Below are positions 8,650 to 17,181 of a stretch of 64,000 bases of DNA, one piece after another. The position numbers were made by a program, and so were the translations under genes. The notes beneath the pieces were generated by a model. It was not told the DNA's origin. It ran no database searches and saw nothing but the letters and a program-made list of their open reading frames with translations. The DNA comes from JALZKA01 sp963701205 (GTDB lineage: Bacteria > Actinomycetota > Thermoleophilia > Solirubrobacterales > 70-9): NCBI GenBank assembly GCA_963701205.1, contig OY969575.1:2108001-2172000 (forward strand), read 5' to 3'. Numbering within the stretch: position 1 is the first letter of the stretch; each line of letters begins with the position of its first letter.

Positions 8650-8960
8650 ACCTCCTCTACGCGCTTACACGGGCCGATATCGCCCAGTACGTTGACGCGC
8701 TCTTCCTCGTCTATCTAATCCTGATCCTCAGCCGCATCGTCCTTTCCTGGATCCAGCAGTTCAAGCCCATTCCCTACAACCTGACGGTCCGCGCGGTGAT
8801 CGGGTTCATCGAGGGCTCAGTCGACCCCTACCTGAACATGTTTCGAAGAGTCATACCGCCGATCGGCGGCGGCGGTATGGCACTCGATCTCAGCCCGATC
8901 CTGGCGATCTTCCTGCTCCTGCTGGTCCAGGGAATCGTCGTCGGCGCGATCACGGGGTGA
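8646..8960 (+). CDS. YggT family membrane protein
   Basis: This is a 104-residue membrane protein with two hydrophobic segments (FLVYLILILSRIVLSWI near residue 19 and LSPILAIFLLLLVQGIVVGAI at the C-terminus) flanking the conserved VDPYLNMFRRVIPPIGG loop, which marks the YggT family. Members are linked to division, osmotic tolerance or potassium transport, without a settled mechanism. It overlaps proC upstream and lspA downstream by 4 bases each (GTGA both times), so the three genes are probably translated together. Confidence 0.88.
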   Translation: MNLLYALTRADIAQYVDALFLVYLILILSRIVLSWIQQFKPIPYNLTVRAVIGFIEGSVDPYLNMFRRVIPPIGGGGMALDLSPILAIFLLLLVQGIVVGAITG

Positions 8961-9418
8961 GGGCAACACGGGCCGAGTGGGGGCGAATGGCCGCGCTCGG
9001 CGCCGCGGTATTGATCGTCGACCAAGTGACCAAGGCCGTCGTGGTCGGCTCGATTGAACTCGGCGAGCGCGTTCAGGTACTGCCGTTCCTCGACCTCGTT
9101 TACGTCCGCAACGAGGGCGTTGCTTTCGGGTTTCTTGGTGGCGCCAGCCAACTTGCCGTGATCGTCGTGACCGCGATCGCGATCGGACTGGTCGGCGTCT
9201 GGTTCGCGGTAGGCACCAGCAGGCCGAGCATCACGGTCGCGGTGGGCATGCTTGCGGGCGGTGCGGTGGGCAACCTCATCGACCGGCTGGCACGGGATGG
9301 TGTTGTTGACTTCATCGACGTCGCGTCATGGCCGTCATTCAACGTGGCGGACATCGCGATTACCGCCGGGGCACTGCTCTTGGTCTGGACCGCGCTCCGC
9401 GAACCCGCGGCGAAATGA
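8957..9418 (+). CDS. lspA: Lipoprotein signal peptidase (signal peptidase II)
   Basis: LspA cleaves the signal peptide of diacylglyceryl-modified prolipoproteins at the membrane. The 153-residue protein has four hydrophobic segments. The catalytic aspartates are Asp109 in GGAVGNLIDR and Asp132 in SFNVADIAI. The VDQVTKAVV and VYVRNEGVAFGFL motifs are also family-typical. Its substrates may include the lipobox proteins in this window at 42553-43089 and 45654-46307. Start GTG overlaps the yggT stop and the stop overlaps rluD. Confidence 0.96.
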   Translation: MRATRAEWGRMAALGAAVLIVDQVTKAVVVGSIELGERVQVLPFLDLVYVRNEGVAFGFLGGASQLAVIVVTAIAIGLVGVWFAVGTSRPSITVAVGMLAGGAVGNLIDRLARDGVVDFIDVASWPSFNVADIAITAGALLLVWTALREPAAK

Positions 9419-10089
9419 CCGAGCCTCTGATCGTGCATCAGGATGACCACTTGGCGGTCATCTCGAAACCGGCGGGACTGGTTGTCCACGCTGCCCCGGG
9501 CCACCGCGGCGAGACGCTGGTCAGCGTCCTCGGCGAACTCCTCGGCGGCGGCGAGGACCCGATTCGGCCGGGGATCGTCCATCGGCTCGACCGCGACACC
9601 TCCGGACTGATGCTCGTCGCCCGCACGGAGGTGGCCCATCGCGCACTTTCACTCGCGATCAAGGAACGGAGGGTAAGCCGGGAATACCTGGCGCTCGTCG
9701 CCGGCCGGCCACGTTCGCGAACGGGCACAATCGACGCACCCCTTGGACGCGATTACAGGCGCCCCGAGCGCCGCGCGGTCGCCGGACGGGGCGCTCGTGA
9801 CGCAAGGACTCACTTCGAGGTGGCGGAGGAGGCTGGCCCCGACACGCTGATGAGGGTCAGGCTCGAGACGGGCCGCACGCACCAGATCCGGGCGCACTTC
9901 GCCGCAATTGGTCATCCGATCCTGGGTGATGGTCGCTACGGCGGCGCCCGGCGCTACGGCCTTGCACGCCACTTCTTGCACAGCGCCAGGGTTGGCTTCA
10001 TCCATCCTGACTCGGGCGTGGAACTCGAGTTCCAATCGGAGCTGCCAGCGGACCTGGCGGACGCGCTCGAAAAAGCTCGAGGTACCTGA
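9415..10089 (+). CDS. rluD: RluA/RluD family rRNA pseudouridine synthase
   Basis: This enzyme isomerises uridine to pseudouridine in structured RNA, most likely 23S rRNA. The catalytic Asp is Asp59 in GIVHRLDRDTSGLML; VISKPAGLVVHAAPGH, LETGRTHQIRAHFAAIGHPILGD and LHSARVGF are conserved. At 224 residues it lacks the N-terminal S4 RNA-binding domain seen in RluD of many bacteria, so the symbol reflects family and context (lspA neighbour), not proven target sites. Start ATG 9415 overlaps the lspA stop as ATGA. Confidence 0.9.
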   Translation: MTEPLIVHQDDHLAVISKPAGLVVHAAPGHRGETLVSVLGELLGGGEDPIRPGIVHRLDRDTSGLMLVARTEVAHRALSLAIKERRVSREYLALVAGRPRSRTGTIDAPLGRDYRRPERRAVAGRGARDARTHFEVAEEAGPDTLMRVRLETGRTHQIRAHFAAIGHPILGDGRYGGARRYGLARHFLHSARVGFIHPDSGVELEFQSELPADLADALEKARGT

Positions 10090-10231
10090 CTACACTGACG
10101 GGGTCCGGTAATCGACCCCGCGGACAAAGGTATTTACAACGGGCCCTGCCCGGCGTTGGCGTCATTCGACACCTAAGAGCCGGGTCCCGAAGTTTCCGCG
10201 GGAATCAATCATTTTCGAAGGGAACAACTGA
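10090..10231 (+). promoter_or_regulatory. rpsB leader with possible promoter and hairpin
   Basis: This 142-base gap precedes rpsB. TACACT at 10091-10096 could be a -10 element, though no convincing -35 lies upstream. A hairpin follows, with stem CGGGGTC 10099-10105 paired with GACCCCG 10114-10120 and an 8-base loop. It may be a leader structure for ribosomal protein autoregulation or an end signal for the upstream operon; there is no T-run to favour a terminator. A ribosome-binding AAGGGAAC sits about 7 bases before the rpsB ATG. Confidence 0.4.
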
Positions 10232-11237
10232 ATGTCCGAACCAGGAGTCAAAGAGCTGCTCCAGGCTGGCCTGCATTTCGGCCACCAGACGCGGCGCTGG
10301 AACCCGCGCATGCGCCCGTTTATCCACGGCGAGCACGACGGAATCCACATCATCGACCTGCTGCAAACCGAGCACTTGCTGGCCGAGGCTCGCCGGTTTG
10401 CCGCTGAAACGGCGGCGCGGGGCGGCACGGTGCTGTTCGTGGGCACCAAGAAGCAGGCCCGTGACTCGATCAAGGAGTGGGCCGACGCGTCCGGAATGCC
10501 GTACGTGAACCAGCGCTGGCTTGGCGGACTGCTGACCAACTTCAACACGATGTCGAAGCGAATCGACAAGCTCCACGAACTGACGGAATTGAAGGAAGAC
10601 GGCCGCCTTGACCTGTTGCCGACCAAGGAGCGGATGGCGCGCGAGGCCGAACTCGCGAAGCTGGAGTACAACCTTGGTGGCGTGCGGGACATGAAGCGGA
10701 CGCCTGACATCGTCTTCGTCATCGACCTCAAGACTGAGGCGATCGCGGTTGCAGAGGCCAAGCGCCTTCGGCTCCCGATCATCGGCCTGGTCGACTCGAA
10801 CGTGGACCCGGTACCGGTCACCTTCCCCGTTCCCGGAAACGACGACGCAATCCGTTCGTGCTCGATGGTGATCGGCACGATCGGCGCCGCCGTCAAGGAA
10901 GCGGCCGGCGGCTGGCGTGAGGCTGAGGCCAAGCGTCGCGCCGAGGAGGAAGCTCGCCGCCAGCAGGAGGCCGAGGAGAAGGCCAAAGCGCGAGGCGGAG
11001 GAGAAGGCAAGGCGCGAGGCCGCCGAAGCGGCTCAGGCCGAACAGGCGGCGGCACAGGCGGATGTGCAGCGCCAACAGCCGCCAGCACCAGCGCCCGCAC
11101 CAGCGCCGCCCGCTCCCCCGGCTCCCGCCAAGCGGTCGATTCCCGACCATCCCCAGGCGATCGCGGCTGACGAACCGGCTGCTGATGCGGCGGACGCGGA
11201 GCCCGCACCGACGGCGGATGCGAAGGAAACCACCTGA
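10232..11237 (+). CDS. rpsB: Ribosomal protein uS2, frame broken near its C-terminal tail
   Basis: S2 is a small-subunit ribosomal protein. The conserved body (about residues 1-235) is intact: LLQAGLHFGHQTRRWNPRM, GTVLFVGTKKQA, NQRWLGGLLTNF, PDIVFVIDLKTEAIAVAEA and GLVDSNVDP. It then enters a charged tail. In the starting frame the tail turns into low-complexity Gly/Arg/Ser sequence ending at 11170. One base later, from AAA at 10985-10987, the next frame continues as EAEEKARREAAEAAQAEQ and a Pro/Ala tail to TGA 11235-11237, which overlaps the tsf ATG. The second reading fits the family better, so an extra base here is likely. Confidence 0.93.
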
Positions 11238-11845
11238 TGGGGGTTACGGCAGCGGACGTGAAGGCACTGCGCGAGCGCACAGGCGCCGCGATGATGGATT
11301 GCAAAGCCGCGCTCGCAGAGGCCGACGGAGATATGGAGAAGGCGATCGAGATCCTGCGGGTCAAGGGCCAGGCATCTGCGGCCAAACGATCCGGCCGTTC
11401 GACGAGCGAAGGCACGATCTCGTCCTACATCCATGCCAACGGCAAGGTCGGCGTCATGGTGGAGATTCAGTGCGAGACCGACTTCGTCGCAAAGAACGAC
11501 GATTTCCTCGAGTTCGCCCGCGAGGTCGCGTTGCACATTGCCGGCGCACCCGCAGTTCCCGCGTATGTATCGGCCGACGAGATTCCCGATGATGCCCGGG
11601 AGGCCGAGCGCAAGGTATTCGCGGCCAAGGCGGCCGAGGAAGGCAAGCCGGAAAACATCGTGGAGAAGATCGTCGAGGGTCAGCTTCGAAGCTGGTCCAA
11701 ACAGGTTGCCTTGCTCGAACAGGAGCACATCCGCGCGGATCGCTACGAGGGCAAGACGATCGACAAGATTCGCGAAGAGATCTCGGCCAAGACGGGCGAG
11801 AACATCCGGATCGCCCGATTTGCCCGCTTTGCGGTTGGCGATTAA
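11237..11845 (+). CDS. tsf: Elongation factor Ts
   Basis: EF-Ts exchanges GDP for GTP on EF-Tu during translation. At 202 residues it is the short type, with one dimerisation core. The N-terminal VKALRERTGAAMMDCKAALAEADGDMEKAIEIL and the core VEIQCETDFVAKNDDFLEFA are the family signatures. ATG 11237 overlaps the stop of the corrected rpsB frame (TGATG), so translation of S2 and EF-Ts is probably coupled, as in most bacteria. Confidence 0.97.
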   Translation: MGVTAADVKALRERTGAAMMDCKAALAEADGDMEKAIEILRVKGQASAAKRSGRSTSEGTISSYIHANGKVGVMVEIQCETDFVAKNDDFLEFAREVALHIAGAPAVPAYVSADEIPDDAREAERKVFAAKAAEEGKPENIVEKIVEGQLRSWSKQVALLEQEHIRADRYEGKTIDKIREEISAKTGENIRIARFARFAVGD

Positions 11846-11857
11846 GGTCTGAAGCCA

Positions 11858-12592
11858 GTGTCTGAGCCCGTCTTCAAGCGGATCATGCTGAAGCTCTCGG
11901 GTGAGGCCCTGATGGGCTCACTGGAGTACGGGACCGATCCGGAACGGATCGAGGCAATCGCCGCCCAGGTCCACGAGGTTGCCGACAACGGTGTCGAGAT
12001 TGCGGTCGTCGTCGGCGCCGGCAATATCTACCGCGGGTTGCAGGGTGCGGCCGCAGGGATGGATCGAGCAACGGCGGACTACATGGGAATGCTGGCCACC
12101 GTCTTGAACGCGCTCACGCTGCAGGACGCCATTGAGCGCGCCGGCACCTATACCCGCGTCGTCTCGGCGATCGAGGTCACCGAGGTTTGCGAGCCGTACA
12201 TTCGCCGACGGGCCATGCGTCACCTTGAGAAGGGCCGAGTCGTGATCTTCGCCGCCGGAACCGGCAACCCGTTCTTCACGACGGACACCGCGGCGGCGCT
12301 GCGAGCGCTGGAAATTCATGCCGACGTGATCTTGATGGCCAAGCATGGGGTTGAGGGGGTCTATGACTCCGATCCCTCGCAAAACCCCGACGCCGTTTTC
12401 TTGCCTGAGCTGACCCACATGGAAGCCATCGAGAAGGGCTTGGGCGTGATGGACTCAACCGCGCTCTCGTTGTGCATGGACAACGGATTGCCGATTCACG
12501 TCTTCAACCTTGCGGATGAGCGGAACATCGACCGAATCGTCCACGGTGAGCGCGTCGGCACGATCGTGCGTGCAACCGAATCGGGTAGCTGA
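11858..12592 (+). CDS. pyrH: Uridylate kinase
   Basis: PyrH phosphorylates UMP to UDP and is allosterically controlled by UTP and GTP in many bacteria. The 244-residue protein has the amino-acid-kinase fold with IMLKLSGEALMG, VVVGAGNIYRG, FAAGTGNPFFTTDTAAALRA and MAKHGVEGVYDSDP. Start is GTG 11858, 12 bases after tsf. It belongs to the conserved rpsB-tsf-pyrH-frr order. Confidence 0.97.
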   Translation: MSEPVFKRIMLKLSGEALMGSLEYGTDPERIEAIAAQVHEVADNGVEIAVVVGAGNIYRGLQGAAAGMDRATADYMGMLATVLNALTLQDAIERAGTYTRVVSAIEVTEVCEPYIRRRAMRHLEKGRVVIFAAGTGNPFFTTDTAAALRALEIHADVILMAKHGVEGVYDSDPSQNPDAVFLPELTHMEAIEKGLGVMDSTALSLCMDNGLPIHVFNLADERNIDRIVHGERVGTIVRATESGS

Positions 12593-12605
12593 ATAGGATC
12601 GCGGC

Positions 12606-13181
12606 ATGGCCGACGACGACTCAATGACCGACGCCCTGCTCGACGACGCCGAAGGGCGCATGGAGAAGTCCGTCGAATCCTTTCGTAACGAGCTTGCGAC
12701 CGTCCGCACCGGCCGAGCCTCCCCGCACCTGCTCGACCGGGTCGTCGTCGATTACTACGGGGCCGAGACGCCGCTCAAGCAGCTCGCCAACGTCGCTGCA
12801 TCCGATGCTCGCCTGCTGACACTGACGCCGTACGACAAGAACGCGATCGGGCTGATCGAGAAGGCGATCCAGGAATCCGATCTGGGCCTGACGCCGTCCA
12901 ACGACGGCAACGTCATCCGACTGCAGATTCCCGACCTGACGGAGGATCGGCGCAAGGAACTCGTCAAGGTCGTTCACGGCGTTGCTGAGAGCGGCAAGAT
13001 CGCGATCCGCAATGTTCGCCGCGACATCATGCAGGACCTTCGTGATCTCAAGAAGGAGGGGGAGGTTGGCGAGGATGACGAGCGCCGGGCGGAGTCCGAG
13101 CTGCAACGGCTGACCGACGAGTCGACCAAGGAGATCGACGGCCTCCTGTCCGCCAAGGAAGCCGAGATCCTCGAGGTTTGA
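12606..13181 (+). CDS. frr: Ribosome recycling factor
   Basis: RRF splits post-termination ribosomes together with EF-G. The 191-residue sequence carries DDAEGRMEKSVESFRNELATVRTGRASPHLLD at the N-terminus, YDKNAIGLIEKAIQESDLGLTPSNDGN in the middle and VRRDIMQDLRDLKKEGEVGEDDERRAESELQRLTD at the C-terminus, all typical. A second in-frame ATG at 12624 is a possible start. The stop overlaps the TTG start of uppS (TTGA). Confidence 0.96.
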   Translation: MADDDSMTDALLDDAEGRMEKSVESFRNELATVRTGRASPHLLDRVVVDYYGAETPLKQLANVAASDARLLTLTPYDKNAIGLIEKAIQESDLGLTPSNDGNVIRLQIPDLTEDRRKELVKVVHGVAESGKIAIRNVRRDIMQDLRDLKKEGEVGEDDERRAESELQRLTDESTKEIDGLLSAKEAEILEV

Positions 13182-13855
13182 CCGTTGCGGCCGGCGTGCC
13201 CCGGTACGTCGCGATCATCACCGACGGCAACGGCCGCTGGGCCTCGGAGAGAGGGCTTGCGACGATCGAAGGGCACCGAGCTGGCGCCGACGTCGTCAAG
13301 GAGAGGCTGCGGGACGCTGCCCGCCTAGGCGTCAAGGAGCTGACCGTGTTCTCGTTCTCCACTGAGAACTGGCAACGCTCGGCCGAGGAAGTTGACGGTC
13401 TGATGCGGATGTTTTCAGAGCGCATCGAGTCAGAGACGCCGGAGCTGGATGCGGAGGGCGTCCGGATGCGGTTCATCGGCCGCCGCGACGGAATCCCCGC
13501 GGATCTCGTTGAGCGAATGGAGTGGGCCGAGCAGACCACTCGGGAAAATGACCGGATCACCCTGTTCGTCGCCTTCAACTACGGCGGTCGCGCGGAGATT
13601 GTTGACGCGGCTCGAGCGTTCACTGGCGAAACCGAGGCAGAGTTTCGGCAGCACCTGTACGCCCCCGACATGCATGACCCCGATTTGCTGATCCGGACGA
13701 GTGGCGAACAGCGGATCTCCAATTACCTGCTCTGGCAGTGCGCCTACTCGGAGTTCGTCTTTCGCGAGGAGCTATGGCCCGAGTTTGATCGCGAGGCGTT
13801 CGAGGCCGCGCTTGCCGAGTACGAAACGCGCCGTCGACGCTTCGGATCGCGGTAG
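13178..13855 (+). CDS. uppS: Isoprenyl diphosphate synthase (undecaprenyl diphosphate synthase family)
   Basis: This cis-prenyltransferase condenses isopentenyl diphosphates into the polyprenyl carrier used for peptidoglycan. The 225-residue protein shows the catalytic Asp16 in IITDGNGRWASERG, SFSTENWQRS, FVAFNYGGRAEIVDA and the C-terminal DPDLLIRTSGEQRISNYLLWQ. The start appears to be TTG 13178, overlapping the frr stop. Chain length cannot be told from sequence alone. It works downstream of Dxr and IspG encoded nearby. Confidence 0.95.
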   Translation: MTVAAGVPRYVAIITDGNGRWASERGLATIEGHRAGADVVKERLRDAARLGVKELTVFSFSTENWQRSAEEVDGLMRMFSERIESETPELDAEGVRMRFIGRRDGIPADLVERMEWAEQTTRENDRITLFVAFNYGGRAEIVDAARAFTGETEAEFRQHLYAPDMHDPDLLIRTSGEQRISNYLLWQCAYSEFVFREELWPEFDREAFEAALAEYETRRRRFGSR

Positions 13856-13864
13856 GTTGAGCCG

Positions 13865-14755
13865 GTGAGCGCGCCCGACCGAACACAGGGGCGGCGGGTT
13901 CGGCGGCAGCGCCCGCCGCGGCGCCGTCTATCCGGGCCGCCGCCACCACCACCAAAACCGATGTCCGAGACGACCCTGCGCGTGCTGTGGGCGATCCCAT
14001 GGGCGGCGCTGGCGATCACGGTCATCGTGGCCGGAGGAGGCATCTTCGCGTTTGCGATTGGCGTAATCGCCGCGATCTGCCTGGCGGAGCTTTTCAAGAT
14101 GTCCCGCGAGGCCAGGCCGATTGCCGGTGCGGCGATCCTGGCGTCGGCCGGCCTGATCGCAGCCGCCTACTTTGGCGATCAATTCCAGATCCTGCTGGCG
14201 CTCGCCGCGAGCTTTCCGCTGATCTTCATCTTCGTCGTGATTCGCGGCACGATCGAAGGGGTCACGGCATCCGTCGCGGTCACCCTCCTCGGCATTGTCT
14301 GGATCGGCGTTCCGTTCGCACATGCCGTGCTTCTGCGTGAGCTCCCCGATCATGGTGGCGCTCTGCTTGTGGATGTTCTCGTCGCGACGATCGTTGCCGA
14401 CACCGCTGCCTATCTGGGCGGCCGCTCCTTTGGCCGCCATCCCCTCTCGCCATCAATCTCACCCAACAAGACGATGGAAGGTCTTGCCTTCGGGCTGATT
14501 GGCGGCGTCGTCGGCTTCTGGTTCGCCGGGCTCTACCAGGACTGGCTCCCGGGGACCGACGCGCTGATCATGGGGGCCGTGATCGCGCTCGTCGCGCCGA
14601 TCGGCGACCTCTTCGAGTCGGCCGTGAAGCGCGACCTGGGTTTCAAGGACTCGGGCACGGCGGTGGGTCCGCACGGCGGCCTCCTCGACCGCCTCGACGC
14701 GGTCCTCTTCACGATCGTCGCGGGCTACTACCTCTCAATCTGGCTCGTCTACTAG
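13865..14755 (+). CDS. cdsA: Phosphatidate cytidylyltransferase
   Basis: CdsA makes CDP-diacylglycerol from CTP and phosphatidic acid, feeding PgsA. The 296-residue protein has an unusual N-terminal Arg/Pro-rich stretch (about 33 residues, containing GPPPPPPKP) and then about seven membrane segments. The CDP signature is present near the C-terminus: KRDLGFKDSGT and then PHGGLLDRLD. Start is GTG 13865, 10 bases after uppS. It completes the uppS-cdsA pair found in many bacteria. Confidence 0.94.
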   Translation: MSAPDRTQGRRVRRQRPPRRRLSGPPPPPPKPMSETTLRVLWAIPWAALAITVIVAGGGIFAFAIGVIAAICLAELFKMSREARPIAGAAILASAGLIAAAYFGDQFQILLALAASFPLIFIFVVIRGTIEGVTASVAVTLLGIVWIGVPFAHAVLLRELPDHGGALLVDVLVATIVADTAAYLGGRSFGRHPLSPSISPNKTMEGLAFGLIGGVVGFWFAGLYQDWLPGTDALIMGAVIALVAPIGDLFESAVKRDLGFKDSGTAVGPHGGLLDRLDAVLFTIVAGYYLSIWLVY

Positions 14756-14786
14756 CCGCAACCCGATCCGCCACCCCGCCGACTGC

Positions 14787-14831
14787 GGGATTGTGGGGGT
14801 CCTGCCCTCACAATCCCTCACTCGCTGAGGG
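14787..14831 (+). promoter_or_regulatory. Overlapping hairpins between cdsA and dxr
   Basis: A 13-base stem (14787-14799 with 14805-14817, one G-T pair) closes a 5-base loop. Its right arm ends inside a second stem, CCCTCA at 14815-14820 with TGAGGG at 14826-14831 (5-base loop). The stems share bases 14815-14817, so both cannot form fully at once. CCCTCA also occurs at 14805-14810 and could pair with 14826-14831. No T-run follows, so a simple intrinsic terminator is not supported. The dxr GTG lies 20 bases downstream. Confidence 0.5.
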
Positions 14832-14851
14832 ATGGAAGTAGCCTCGCAGGC

Positions 14852-15991
14852 GTGAAGAAGGTCGTCGTATTGGGGTCCACGGGCTCGATTGGTGTGCAAG
14901 CGCTGGAGGTGATCCGCCTGGCGGGGGACGAGCTCCGGCTCGTCGGCATTTCCGCGCACTCCAATTGGGAGGAGGCCTGCGCGCAGGCCAGGCGCCTTGA
15001 CGTGCCGGCGCTTGCGATTGCCGACCCCGCCGCCGCCGCCTGCGCGGCTGAGTTCCCCGGGGTGCTCGCTGGCGAGCAGGGGGTCCTTGACCTCGTCGCG
15101 AACTCGGGCGCCGACCTGGTTTTGAACGCCATCACCGGCTCAGCCGGGCTCGGGCCGACGATCGTGGCGCTCACTGAGGGAATCGAGCTGGCCCTGGCCA
15201 ACAAGGAGAGCCTGGTGGTCGGGGGCGAGCTTGTAATGGCGCTGGCGGAAGCCACATCAACCGCGATCATCCCCGTTGATTCCGAGCACTCGGCGCTCCA
15301 CCAGCTGATCCGCTCGGAACCAACCCCTGGATCGGTCGAGCGTCTGGTGCTGACCGCGTCAGGCGGTCCATTTCGCGAACGGGATTCCCTGGCGGACGTA
15401 ACGGTCGCCGAGGCGCTCAACCACCCGACGTGGGAGATGGGGGGGCGGATCACGATCGACTCGGCAACGCTCTTCAACAAGGGCCTTGAGTTGATCGAGG
15501 CCCACCATCTGTTCGCGGTGCCGTACGGACAGATCGAGGTCGTCGTCCACCCGCAATCGCTGGTTCACTCCCTGATTCACCTGAACGACGGCGCCACCCT
15601 TGCCCACATGGGTTACCCCGATATGCGGGTCCCGATCTCCTACGCGCTCCACCACCCACAGCGCGCCGACGTACCGATGCCGGCGCTCGATCTGGCACAG
15701 GTCGGACAGCTGACCTTCTACGAGCCCGATCTCGATCGCTTTCCGTGCCTGCGGCTGGCTCGCGAAGCCGGTGAGGCGGGCGGGACGGCGCCGTGCGTCC
15801 TGAACGCCGCCGACGAGATCGCCGTCGCGGCGTTCCTCGACGAGCGCATCCCGTTCACCGCCATCGCCGCGGTGGTGGCCCGTACCCTCGAAGCGATGCC
15901 CGCAGCCCAGCCCCAGCACTTTCAGGACCTGTATGCGGTTGACGACGAGGCCCGTCGCCGCGCTGACGAGATCGTCCAGGAAATCGCATGA
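14852..15991 (+). CDS. dxr: 1-deoxy-D-xylulose 5-phosphate reductoisomerase
   Basis: Dxr converts DXP to MEP with NADPH, the committed step of the MEP isoprenoid pathway. The 379-residue protein begins VVVLGSTGSIGVQALEVI (NADPH loop). IIPVDSEHSALHQLI carries the metal and substrate residues, LTASGGPFRE forms part of the active-site loop, and WEMGGRITIDSATLFNKGLELIEAH follows. The likely start is GTG 14852. It overlaps rseP by ATGA, a pairing common in bacteria. IspG at 19055 acts later in the same pathway. Confidence 0.96.
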   Translation: MKKVVVLGSTGSIGVQALEVIRLAGDELRLVGISAHSNWEEACAQARRLDVPALAIADPAAAACAAEFPGVLAGEQGVLDLVANSGADLVLNAITGSAGLGPTIVALTEGIELALANKESLVVGGELVMALAEATSTAIIPVDSEHSALHQLIRSEPTPGSVERLVLTASGGPFRERDSLADVTVAEALNHPTWEMGGRITIDSATLFNKGLELIEAHHLFAVPYGQIEVVVHPQSLVHSLIHLNDGATLAHMGYPDMRVPISYALHHPQRADVPMPALDLAQVGQLTFYEPDLDRFPCLRLAREAGEAGGTAPCVLNAADEIAVAAFLDERIPFTAIAAVVARTLEAMPAAQPQHFQDLYAVDDEARRRADEIVQEIA

Positions 15992-17092
15992 GCTGGATCC
16001 TTGCGTTCGCGGGCTTCGCGTTCTTGATCATCATGCACGAGGCGGGACACTTCGTCGCCGCCAAGGCCGTCGGGATGAAGGTCGAGAAGTTCTATCTCTT
16101 CTTTCCGCCCAAGCTCATGTCCTTTCGCCGCGGCGAGACGGAGTATGGAATCGGCGCCGTACCCCTGGGTGGCTTCGTGAAGATCAGCGGGATGAACCCC
16201 GACGAGGAGGTACCGCCCGAAGACGCCCATCGCACCTACTACGCAGCCCCGGTCTGGAAACGGATACTCGTGATCGGCGCGGGTCCCGCGGTCAACGTGG
16301 TCATCGCCTTCATCATCCTCTTCGCCCTGGCGCTCTCGGTTCATGAGCCGACGGCGCTCAAGGTTGGATCGGTCGAAGACGACTCGCCCGCCGCGGCGCG
16401 CCTGGCTGACGACGACCGGATTCTCTCGATCGGCGGCGTTCGGACCAGGGGACGGGACGGTTGACGAACAGGCGTCCAATCTGAGCGGGGCGCTCAGCGA
16501 ATTCGAGTGCCGGGGCGGCGAGCTGGTCGCGGGCTGCACCGCCAGCGAACCTGCCACGGTCGTGGTCCAGCGCCATGGGGAACGCCGGACCGTTGAGATC
16601 ACCCCGTTCTACGACGCGGCGCTCGAGCGCTTCCGCCTTGGGTTCAGCTTCGACGGCACCGACTTCATTGACGCTGACGTTGGCCCCGGCCTGGCCAGCC
16701 AGCGCTCGGGCGAGTTCATGTGGGAGGTCACGACCGCCACGCTCGGAGTGATCGCGCGAATCTTCGACGCCGAGCAGCGCGAGCAAATCTCCAGCGTTGT
16801 CGGCTCCTACGAGATCACGCGCCAAGCGATCGAGTTCGACGCCCGCCGAGCGCTGACCCTGCTCGCGGTAATCAGCCTCTCCCTGGCAATAATCAACCTG
16901 TTTCCCTTCCTGCCGCTCGACGGCGGCCACATCTTTTGGTCGATCGTCGAGAAGCTCCGCGGCCGACCGGTCCCGTTCCGGGTAATGGAGCGCGCCGGAG
17001 TGCTTGGCTTTGTACTTGTCCTGATGTTGTTCGCCGTCGGCCTGTCCAACGACATCGGCAGGCTGACGGGCGACGGCTTCGGCATCCGCTAA
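15988..17092 (+). CDS. rseP: Site-2 protease RseP/RasP, broken by a frameshift
   Basis: RseP-type zinc proteases cut inside the membrane and release anti-sigma factors or clear signal peptides. The first part has the active-site LIIMHEAGHFVAAKAVG (HExxH) and PLGGFVKISGMNP. The second part has IINLFPFLPLDGGHIFW (the LDG motif) and the last membrane segments. Between them lies the PDZ domain, where the starting frame ends at TGA 16462-16464. The frame one base later continues from GGGG 16448-16451 as DGTVDEQASNLSGALSEF. Removing one G joins the two parts into a normal-length protein. The start ATG overlaps dxr. Confidence 0.92.
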
Positions 17093-17181
17093 GGGGATAC
17101 CGGCGGCGTTGGAGGTGGGCTGCGATAGCGTTGCCGGTGGAGATTCCGGCCACCGAGCCAAAACACGATCTAGGAGGAGAG

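Noticed and set aside
14787..14831. Intrinsic terminator after cdsA
   Set aside because: The stems are good but no run of T follows, so a terminator is not supported.
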